A stretch of 64,000 nt of DNA, taken from positions 1 to 64,000 of the forward strand of contig JAXGGA010001153.1 in the NCBI GenBank assembly GCA_038373865.1, given 5' to 3'. Shown here one piece after another: positions 14,301-26,300 of the stretch; position 1 is the first letter of the stretch; each line of letters starts with the position of its first letter. The translations under genes were made by a program, and so were the position numbers. The stretch comes from Uloborus plumipes. Lineage: Eukaryota; Arthropoda; Arachnida; Araneae; Uloboridae. The notes beneath the pieces are model-generated. The model ran no database searches. It saw only the letters and a program-made list of their open reading frames with translations, and was not told the origin of the DNA.

Positions 14301-17300
14301 AGAAAGTATTACAATCATTTAAAAACACATTCACGATGTTTTTTTTCGCATGGAAGACTTTCTAAGATGTGTAACTTTTTCTCTGCCCGAGATAATCGGC
14401 TGAAAAAAATATTAAGTGTTAACTTGCATGTAGACTTGCGCATGACTTTAGAATTGTTTGATACATGTGATTGGTTTGTCATTGCATTTTTTGCTGCAGA
14501 TTGCTATTATTTTTTGACGTATTCTTGTTTATTGTTTATTTTTGTGACTTCTTGCATGCTTGCGAGCAGAACTTCACGGTAAGTTTTATTAGCATAGAAT
14601 GAACTTTTAATTGTTAAAATATCTTTTTATACTGTGTTTTTTACATGTATTGCATTACATGCTACATTTTTTGTATATAATGCCATCAATACGATTTATA
14701 AAATTGACTAATTTATGTTATTTTTTCTTACCGTTACGGGAAATAAGACAAAACTGCATGTTTGCAAATCAAACTAAAAGCATTAAAAAGAGATAAATCC
14801 TTATTTTTGTTCTTAAAACTTCAGGAAAAAAAAGGTTTCTTTATGAAGAGTTTTAATTCTGATAAAATATGGTAAATTTTTGTTCAGATGAATATAAAAA
14901 ACATATAATGAAAGAAAAGCATAGATACTGCGTTCGAGAATCTTAAATGACAAAAAATGATTTTCTTTGTGGCATCAACTGAAGTAATAACTTAATTGGC
15001 GTGACTTCTACTGTAGAGTTAACATCCATTATTTGTAGATTTAACATCGTCTACTGTAGAGGTAGTATCTTCTACTCTAGAGGTAACATCTTCTACAATG
15101 GATGTAATACTCATCCAAGCGAAACTTAAAGCAGCTTGCATTAAATCTTGATTTAGAAAGTCATAAGATTGAGAATCCCTATTGAGAAGTAAAGTTCCTG
15201 AAAAAATGACTTCCCTATTACAAAGAATTATGTAAATAAACTGTGTAGACAATTTTGCAGTTAGATATAAACATGATTTTTTAAAAATGTATTACAAACA
15301 TTGGTAAATAATCAAACTTTTTGTCGGATTGAAGGACTTTGCAGTATATTCTAATGTTGTGTCGCACGAGTGTTTGAAAGTATTATTTTAATTGATGTGT
15401 ATTACAGTTTTTTTTTTTTTAATATTTCAGCATTATTTTAAAAAATTCTTATTTTCACACACTAAAAAACCATTTATAGATTAAAATATTTTAAAATATT
15501 CTTTTAGTATTGATATTAAAAAAGAATAAATGTCATAAAGCCCACATGAAAAACTGTTTTCCTTAAGAATAACAAAGGGTTAAAAACTTTTATCAATATG
15601 CTCCATACGTTGGTCCCTAAAGGTGTTCCTAATTCCATTCACTGACCTTATTTTTGCATGGAATAATTTGTCATTAACCAACGTGTAGCGTAAATATTCA
15701 TACTCTCTCTAAAACAAGATAGAGTACTGAAGCGGAACTAAATCGGAGTCATGAGACAGCTTTGGTAAAGAATTCCAACCTAGATTAGGCTTTTCGTAAC
15801 ACCTGCTGAGTTAACTAATACTGAATGCTACAACTTGCCACTTAAGGCCACATACGATCATATTCCCCAGCCAAAATAAACCTCCTCCATATACAGCGGC
15901 GCATCCACGGGGGGGAGCTAAGGGGCTTAAACCCCTCCCAGAAGTACGAAGATGAACCCCCCTTGACAAGACTAAAGCGAGCCTAAAATTGCGTTTTCTG
16001 GCCTTTAATTTCAAAAACGTTCCTGGAGAGAGACCCCAAACATCTTCCTAAATTAAACCAAACATTTTTAAAATTCGAAAATTTTCAAAGAAATGCCACT
16101 TACCCTTTCTTTCTCCTCTAAACTGGCCAGAGTTTTTAGCTCTTACATTTCAAAGTATTTCTAGCAGGGAACCTCCTCACCCCTCTCCTTTGTCCAACTT
16201 CTCCAAAAAAAGCCCCAAAAATCTGTTTTTAGTAGGAGTGCTCCCGAATCTCTCTTCTCTACAGCGTATTTTTTTTTATTGGGGGAAAGGGGGAGGGGGC
16301 AGCTTTTGAAACATTTATCAATTTTGTCTTGCACTCGACTTGTAGGAGTTCGTAACGAAACTTCAAACACTTCCCAGAAAACAATCCTGGGTGCACCACT
16401 GTCCATATACAAAAAACTTCAAACGGTGCGTTCCTACGGCCTTGTTCACCAGCCAGTTCGAATCTCCGACAGACACCCAAATCACCATTCAAAGCATTTT
16501 TCAACTGCTAGAAAGTCTTTAGATAGTTCAGTAGTCTGACGGAGGCTTGATTTGGCTGGTGAATACGACCGTTATTGGTTTAAAAAACCTTTACGCATAT
16601 CTGACGGATGCTGTACTCGAAAGGGGAATATGATCGTTTTTGTTTAAACACATCTTCGATCGGTGGACTGGGTGTCAGCGAAAGTCCAAATCGCCAGGTA
16701 AACACGACTGTTCGACTTTTCAAAAATAATGAATTTGAAAAGTTTAAAGGATTTCACAGTAATTTTTGAGGCCATGGTTGCCTGATCGGTAAGGCGTCGG
16801 ACTCGTAATCAGAGGGTCCCGCGTTCGATTCTAGCCGATCAGAAAGCCACCGTCGTTACTAATGGTGGCTGGGCGTCGTTAAATATTGATCGCGGTCACA
16901 AAGTCATCCAAGTGAATCGACACCTCTGGGGTTACCAGACCAGGTGTTTGCTCGGTTCCTGGTCTGGATCAAAAGAAAAACGCTCTTCAGGACTCCTTCC
17001 CGGTCAAAGCACGAGTTGTGGTAACTACGAGGAGCCCTGGAGTGTGAAGTGCATTTCTTGCAAACTATTTTTTGGACCTTAGTTTTGAGTTTAATCACTA
17101 AATTATAACTCTTTTTAGATTTAGTATAAAATTGTTCCAAAACAATACACTACTTATAGTTTGTTTGTCTTTCTCTCTTCCTTTTTCTTTAAAAAAAAAT
17201 GTCAGACGGAAGTGGCGTTGGTGTATGACGCGGTGTGGACTTTTGCGACTGCTTTAAACACGCTCGAGAAAGGCCAGCGACTGCAGGTCAAATCCATCTC

Positions 17301-20300
17301 TTGCAAAGACGAAGAGCCTTGGTCGTACGGGCTGAAACTTGCAAGACATATGAGAGGAGTAAGTGTTTTATATATCAACTGTTCTGTTTTCAAAAAATAC
17401 TTTGCAATTGATTTCATATGGTATCGCTTGAGTAAAACATTATCTGCTAGCAAAGAAATTGTTTAAATATGCCGTGTAAAAAGTGAATGTTGTTTTACAG
17501 TATAATACAGCTGATTTTATAGTAATAAACTGTAAAAATTGCTAATTTTACAGCAATAAACTAAAATTTCTAATTTTACAGTACTTAACTGTAAAGCTAC
17601 TAATTTTACAGTAATAAACTGTAAAATTGCTAATTTTACAGTTCATTACAGTGCATTTTATAGTTTTAGACTCTAACCGCAGCTGCCCAGTATAATACAG
17701 CGAAATTTACGACAATAAAGTGTAAAATTACTAACTTTACAGTAAGAAACTGTGTACTTACTAGTTTTACAGTTTAGTACTGTACACTTTACAGTTTTAA
17801 ATCGGAACATCGGTTACCAGTATTATACTGTAAAAACAACAGTTCATTTTTGCAGCGTGTGGAATTAAAAAATATATTTTAAAAATAAGGTTTCTATATA
17901 AAAGTCGATGTAATAAACACATAACAGTCATAATATTCCGTGAAATGTGTTTTTTGGACAGTTTAGTAGCTTTTACCCCACAAGCATGTTTCTTACTTTT
18001 TTCTTTTCGTTCTTTTTTTTAGCTTAATGTTGCTTCTGTTTATTGTTTTGTTTCACTAGAGATGAAATGCTTCGGTTTCGCTTATTTACGTCGTACGTAT
18101 TATATTCCTCCGTAATACACATGCTTAGTTATTATTATATTTTTTATTTAAAAAATATTATTCGTATATGTACGAATTACATATCACGCGATATCGCGTT
18201 TCAGCCTTACAGAGAACTGCATTGTGTGTTGGCATACCCAAACCCTTTATACCGCGTGAAAGATATTTAAACTACATAAACCATGTGCAAATAACAGTAT
18301 GAGTTACCTATCTAAACAAATATACTAACTTTAAACACAAAATTACATTTTTTTCAAAATAAAACACTTGTTCATTACACGAAATTATAACTTTGAACTA
18401 GACAATCAACACGTTCAAAGAATCAAGAAAATAAGATTTGCATTAAAAAAACTACTTGCAAATTTAAATCAAACAACCCGGTTTTTTACATACTTTTTTA
18501 AATCATGATTCTTCACATGCTGCTTTCTTTCCGTGCAATAAAGTAAGCTGTTTGTGTATGGGGTGCGAATAAAAAGTAAGGTTTAGGGCCCTGCGCCTGC
18601 TCCACATCGACGTAAAGCAGAAAAATAAAGCAGAAACGTAAAACGGATTAAATGGTATTCCTATGGAAAGTACCCGGATTTTCGGTTTCTGCCTTCAGTT
18701 TCGGTCGCGTTTTACGCTGATGTGGAGCAGGGGCTCTTAGAAACATGAAAATCAATACACTGATGTAGTTTTTGCCGCCAATGTGTACCTCGAAGTTAAT
18801 TTTTAAATATGTGTGTGTAGTGTATATATGTATAATATTCTGCTATTACTTCAGGTGGAGCTGCAGGGGCTGACAGGTCGTATCGTGTTTGATAATAGAG
18901 GATTGCGTACCAATTTTACAGTAAAAATTCAAGATCTAACTCACCTTGGACTTAAAGAGGTATGTTAAGCATTTAATTTTTTTGAACAAGTTTAAAATCA
19001 ATGAAAATGGTCTACGCTCTTTTTTTAAAAGAGTTTAAAGTGTCATAAATAAGTTTTAAAATTTATTTCTCATTTATTTATTTTTTATTTAATTTTTTTC
19101 GAAAGAAAAAAATAACTCAAAAACTAGAATTATTTTTGCGTAGTTACAAAATCCAAATATTTTAATATAGCTATGTTACATTTCAATACGTATTGTATTT
19201 TAGGTTTAGATTCAGGATTTTTCCTCAAAATTGGGTAGTTTACAAATAATTTTGAACCTTTTTCTAATAAAATCAAGGCTTTGCAGTCATGATTTTTTTT
19301 TATATTTTTTACTAACTTTAACGAATTAGTAAAGTTTCTCTGGTTAAACGCATTCTTATGTATGTATTTTCTTCATACAGTATAGGTTGAATTTTTAGAC
19401 ACAAGGTGATAATTTTCGAGTTAATAAAAATGTTCATAAAAAATTTAAATAGTAATTCAAATTCAAATCTCAAAAGGTTCATTCTGAAATGACATAACAT
19501 CATTTAAAAAATTAATTTGTATTTTGTACACCTAAATCAATGTAATAAAATAAATGAGCAGCCCTTTGATCTTTAGGAGTTTTTATCAATCTGACTTCTA
19601 TCCCCCGACATTTATGTATTTCATTTTGTATTTTAGGTCGGAGAGTGGGAGCATAATTCAGATGGAGTAATACGGAAAACGGGCAACTACACGAGACAGC
19701 TCGAAGAAGTTTCCAACAGTCTGAGAAATAAGACTCTGACCATTACGACAATTTTGGTTGGTATCAAGATACCCCTTCAGTTCTTTAATCGGTAACCACA
19801 TTGCCACACCACAGCATCCTAAATGATAGGGGAAGATATCCACAGGGCGAAATATTACACAGTTATATCAAAAGAAAACAAATCAGTCACACGGAATCCC
19901 TGTTTGCTACATATTCCGATAGCCTCAGGGACGGAGGGATTTTCAGCAGTTTGATCGTTATGAGCGATATTATTGTTAGTAACATATAGATAAAGTCTGC
20001 TAAACCCAAATGATAAAAATTCGGTCAATTTTTGGGGGAGAATTTTCAATAAACACTCCCTTCGTCCCAATTTAGTCCTTCTACTTCATTCGAAAATCCT
20101 TCTCCAAATTAGTTTCTACACTGGAATACTTTTTTACTCAATATTGAAACTGATTATTTCATGAATTTTTTAGTCGCCAATCAACTATGTTTTAGCGTCT
20201 ATCGTTTTAAGAAAATATTACGGTATGACATAGCAGGGTACGCATCCTTTTGCTATGAATGATGTGACTTTTTAATTGGGATTAAAGTAATAACAATAAA

Positions 20301-23300
20301 CAAAAATAGATAAATAAAAACTTTTAAAAAAATAATAAAGGGTAGCAAAATTATTCACAATAATTCTTATGTAAAAATTTTGGAAAGATGTTTTACTTCT
20401 GAAGTTTAAAATAAAAACTTTAAAAGTTTCACCTAAAATATAAAAAATAAATAAATCTTGTTCAAATAAGCACATTTTGAAAGGTATTAAATCAAATATA
20501 ATGCAGCTGTATATAGACGAGCACTATTCGATTTTTTTCTATCTTATAAATCGCGACATATTTTTGAACTTAATTTTTGACCAAATAGCTAAGCTCATTC
20601 AATAATGCTAAACTAAATTTCAAAGTACGGGAATGTGGGACAAAACAAATAATTAAGAAAACATACCTCTTTTAAAACGCACAAATTGGGAATGTGTTTT
20701 GAAAGTTACAATACATAAGAAGATAATAAAGTATTTTATAATAAATTTTGCTTTAACTTCTTTTTCTTTTTGGCAGTAAATGTGTACCTTTAAAAATGGA
20801 AATAATCGCCAAGGTATTTTTTAATTGTCCAAGATTGGTTCATTTTACAGAAAACTTTGGGCTAACATTTTTGTAGAATACGCAATCTTTTCGTAAAAAT
20901 ACTTAATAATGCTCTTTAGTTTTAAAAAATAGTTAGAATGTTCCAATTCTACTAGAAAGTTATGTTTCATAGTAAGTGCTTGACTTTTACATTAATTTTA
21001 CGAAAAAAAAAGCATACAAAAATCTACAAAAGGTGAAAACATTCAACTGTGAAGTATACTAATACAATGAACTTACCATGATGATTTTCAACTTCCGTTC
21101 AATGAAATGGATATTTAAAATCATACTATCTCTTTAAATGATTCATTTTAAATGTTCACAAATTGTTTTTGTATCATTTCGTAAAATGCTTTTTGTTTTT
21201 AATCGCAGAACGATCCATACATGATAAGAGTCGAAGATGAAAATGGCATCTCCTACGAAGGCTACTGCGTCGATCTCATTAAGAAGATCGCAGACGATTT
21301 AAAATTTCAGTACAAGATCAAAGAAGTTGATGATGGCAGTTACGGCAGAAAAAATGAGCTGGGAGAATGGAATGGCATGATTCGAGAACTTATAGACGGG
21401 GTATGATTTTCAGTTTATTTCATGATTGACATGTAGCAGTCTAAAAAAGAACTATTAAAAATTCCGCCTGCTAATATTTAACTTTTAAAAGCAATATAAA
21501 TTCGCAACTCCAGAGCTCGAATACGCTACCTTGCGGTGATGCAAAAAACTACTTTTGAATGTAAAATATTGCGTTCCACGCGAGTGGCAGCGGTGGAATA
21601 TTTTCTTTTTGCTTCACTGAGAATATGGATTATATTCCGAGCAAGGTTAACTGTGGATTACTATTTGGATTTTTGTAACAAGTGAATCATTATTTTAACA
21701 ATGTTTGTCCTTTTTTTTTTTTTTTTTGCAATACGTTATTTGCATTATCATCAGATTTATTAGTGATCAAATTTTTCTTAGAACTTCTCATTAAATTTTT
21801 ATATTTTGAAATTTAATGCAATCTAAGAAATTCTAGTTGTAGATGTACATTTTTTTATAGATTTTAACTAGAGAAATAACCTACTTGTATTAAAAGCTGA
21901 GTATCTTTCTTTCTATCTTTCTTTCTTTCTATCTCTGTCACGCTTCTTTCTCCTGAACGCCAATGAACTGAAAGTCGAACCAGGTACCGATAGATAGGTA
22001 ATTTTTCAGGCTTCATTAGTTTCAATTTATATAATTATACGATTTTAATTAGCGAAGATATCAATTAATAAGTTGTCAAATTTAAAGCTATTAAGCCTAA
22101 TAAATGATTAAATATGAAATCCATTGTTGCAAAACGCGGTTGCTATGAAACAGTAATAACAATGATAATGAGAATTTTGAATGAAGGCTTAACTAAATCA
22201 AACACGAAATTCATAAGCGGGCCACTTACGTAGTATTTTTATTGCTAGCTACTTGTAATATTTTGAAACATTCATTTGTTGAAAAGCCATCTACTTATAT
22301 TAAAAACTGAGTATCTATGTCTGCTTCTTTCCCTTGAGCGAGCAGAACTTACTGTAACGTTCCTCACCATTTTGAAGGCGCGAAGCATCTCAATAATTCG
22401 AATGATTTTTTTTTTATGCAGGAAAAAGGTGAAAGCGTGAAACGCCTATTAGCGAGCCGCCTTGGCGGCGAGTATTTTTTTGAAACATTCTTTACTACTT
22501 TAAAGGCGCGAAGCGCCCGTGCAATGCCGGGCCACGCAGCTAGCTGTTTGGGCATTAGTGGGCCACGTACGTAGAATGTCTTAAAATCTTATGAAAATTG
22601 AATTATATCAAATAATATCAGATCAGAATGAGGTAAAATTTGGGTGGCGGGGGAACATTATGCATCAACATGCCGCAGGAAGCTAATCTAGCTACCCTGG
22701 CAGCTAGTTATATAGTAAAAAAATATTGGCGAAATTTCAGATGAAATTATTATTAAGCCTTTTCACTCAGATTTCTTAGAAAACATTTTTTTTAGCATTT
22801 TACACAATACCAGAGAGAGCAAATTATTTACAAGAATTTATACAATAGTTTTCAGAGCAATTACTTTTTATAGATGCATCTACAGAAATTCTAAAGTTAT
22901 TTTTCGTAACATATTTTGATTGAATAAAAAAAAGTGAGAAAAACTCGCAAAAAAGAATGAGATATGCTATACGATTTGTATTAATTTCTGACGTTTAGTA
23001 ATACTTCTTGATTTCTCATTGCTTTTTATATGGGACAGAATGTCTACAAGACTTTTAAAAAAATCATTTCCAAAGAATAAAGAACCAAAAAAAATCTTAC
23101 ATATGAACAAAAATTACTCTCATTTATTAAGCTTAGAAGCAAGTTATACGTTACGGAATGCGTTTGTTTTACCTTTAATCGCCGCCATTAGACTGGCCGC
23201 AGCACTCCCAGTTGTTTGTTGGAGTTAACATAGTTATTATTCTTCTACATTTTTTGCTAATAGTCTACCCTCTTTGCTTGCTTTACTTTTTTCTATTACA

Positions 23301-26300
23301 ATAGCAACAAATTGTTTTATGTTTTTATTTTTAAAACATGGAAGTGAAATACAAATGTTTCAAAAACTCGATTTCTGTATTTTAATTTTTTTTTAAAACT
23401 AAAGGTTAGGTATAGTTCTAAAATAATAATTCTACGTATCCCATTCTACATTATACATAGTTTTGTGACAAATTCTGCTCAAATTACTTTTATAAGAGAG
23501 GCAATTAACTTTTGGAAATCTTCAAATTCGGAATTCTTTTAATTCTATTACTAGAGAGAACAATAAATGAACTTGTGTGCACAATATCCTTTCCATCTTC
23601 TTTACTAATAATAGAGCAGAATATTTGAATGTCTGTCTATACGTCTGTCTGTCTGTGACGCGTATTAGACACAACTCTTGGGTCGATTTTCATAAAATTT
23701 TTCATAGAATTTGTTTGTAGCATGAGGGTATGCACCTCGAAGCGTACTTTAAATCAAAATTGTAACGTTGGGTATGGAGTCAAAAGTTCGAAGCTAGTTC
23801 GAAGCTGCGGCTCTCCGATGAGCCATGAAGTCGAAGTAGGGAAGCAGCGATATTTTGCAAAAAGTTTACAAATAATAAAATATTCAATAATTATGAAGCA
23901 CATGCAGTATATCACGAAGCCTCTGCAGTACAAACAAAGGCTATGCAATGCAGGTATATGAGTTTTATTTATTTTTGCCTGCCATTTAAGAGTCTTCACT
24001 TTTACTTAGCGTTCCATAAAAATCCGAATTCCAAAAGGCGTCTTGACTCAAAAAAAGATCTAGAAACGCTGATATTGGGATAGTTTTCAAATTACCTTGA
24101 CTTGTGCTGTATCTTGAAAAATCATCATCTCAAAGTTAAAACTGATTTAGCTTCTTATTTTTCAGAAGGCAGATATGGCAATCGCCGATTTAACCATCAC
24201 TTATGTACGAGAGGAGGCAGTAGACTTCACCATGCCTTTCATGAATCTCGGCATTTCCATTCTTTTCAAGAAGCCCACCAAGAAAGTTCCAAAACTCTTT
24301 TCATTCCTTTCTCCCTTATCCGTAGAAGTTTGGCTTTATATGGCCACAGCTTTCCTCGGTAAGTACATAGCAATCATTTATTGTAATCTTTTTAGATATG
24401 ATAGTAGTATTTATTATTATAGTAGCCAAAGTGATTTAATATTAATACGTAAGAAGAAATGGTGCAAACTTTTTCAACACATTTCAACAAAAAAAAATTA
24501 TATAAAATTTAAACCAAAGTTCTTAGACTGTTCTTAGACAGAAACCACTATAAGTTGAGCACAGCTGGGTAGAATTTGTCCGCCCCCTCTTTTTTTTTTT
24601 TTTTTTTCACTTTGACGGTAGTTAAACGGCAACATTCCAGTGCCCACTAGTTGCATTAATGACTCAACAATAAAAAAAAATAGGCCGCTTATATAAAAAA
24701 AAATAATAATAATGTCTCCCAACTTCCAATAATCAATTCTCCTTAAAGTCATTAAATCCAAACAATTACTTTTCTCTTTAGCTCCTGGAAACGGACACTG
24801 GCACTTGCTGACAGTGAAAATATCATTTCTTGAACTCTTGTTTATATTTTATTTTAACGTTGTAAATGTTTCATAAAACCGAACCATTGAAAATAGTGCA
24901 TACGGTTATAAAAGGATAACATTATTAATTGATTTGAACCGTTAAGGGGATCTCTCTCATTTGCAGCAGTTTACTAAAAATATTTAATTTTGCATAGTTT
25001 TCATTTACTGTGAAACTTTTTCTAATTTTTCTTGCTTTTGATTCTTTAGGCGTATCTCTCTTCCTGTTTATAGTAGCTCGATTTAGCGCCTACGAGTGGG
25101 TGAACCCCCATCCATGTGATCTAGAACCGGAAGAACTCGAGAACCAGTTTACTCTCCTAAACACTCTCTGGTTCACTATCGGATGTCTCATGTGTCAAGG
25201 TTGTGACATTACGCCGAGGTGAGCTTTCACTGACGTTTACTCCATAGAGTAGACATCTAATAGAAAATGTTTAGTAATTTTATTTTAGCCGCCAGCATGT
25301 AACAGGTTTTCGCTTGATTGCCACGTGACATTCCGTAGCGTAGTCGAATTTCAATGGAGTTAGAATACTTCTTTTCACGCTTTTTGGAGATAACTGTTTT
25401 GTACAATTAAATCAGAAATGAGCAATGCTCACCAATAAATTATTACGCCAAATGGATTTGGAAGATCTGTTATGTAAAAATAAAGAAAGTGACAATGCGC
25501 GTACAAAAATGAAGTAAATATAAACAACATGTCAACAACGTTATGAAAAACACACATTATTTTGTGTTGATCTTAAACAACATATTATTTAACAATCAGT
25601 TGATAGTTCTTCTGTATGTATTACGAAAGGAAAATAATTAATGGTAAAGAGACTAAAATTGCACAGTTAGAAAAAAAAGGACATATTTGAGCTGAAATTT
25701 CGATTCAAGAATGTCAAATATTTCTAACTCTCCTTATGAAACAAAAATAAACGAAAATTTATGAAAATAGACTTAAGTAAATACTCATCTAAATTATCGA
25801 ATTATCTGAATCGTAAACATATCAGCCCATTAAACTCTTGTCTTTTTAAGTTTAGTAGTTGAGATTCAGTTTAGGCTAGGTTTATCAGTTGTTTTTTTCC
25901 AGCAGTTGTTACTTTCTTTTTCAGAGCGAATTCTACGCGGTTAATCGCAGTTATGTGGTGGTTCTTCACCCTGATAATGGTCTCCTCTTACACCGCCAAT
26001 TTAGCAGCATTTCTCACTGTCGAACGTCTTGCGTCGCCAATCGAAGGCGCCGAAGATTTAGCCAAGCAAACCACCATTCCTTACGGTTGCGTAAGGTCAG
26101 GATCAACACAATCCTTCTTCAAAGTAAGTGCTCATTCAATCAAGTAGCTTTTCCTACAACAACCAATAAACTCTAATGCTGTGCATTTGTTTTTTGCACA
26201 TTTTTGTTAGTTTGAAACTTAAATAAAACACAAATATAATGGTTGATGTCCAATACTTGAAATCAACGATATTTCATTAATATTTGTTTATGTTTGTTTC

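Noticed and set aside
15019..15252. 77-codon minus-strand frame with VEDVTS repeats
   Set aside because: Follows the 27-30-bp minisatellite; no splice context or family match.
16770..16845. A functional tRNA gene
   Set aside because: The cloverleaf-like head is part of a longer repeated unit with diverged relatives at 5125 and 32310, so it is a SINE head.
17480..17860. CRISPR-like look of regularly spaced palindromic repeats
   Set aside because: The spacers are not unique, the same unit recurs across eleven loci with transposon-like ends, and the genome is clearly eukaryotic.
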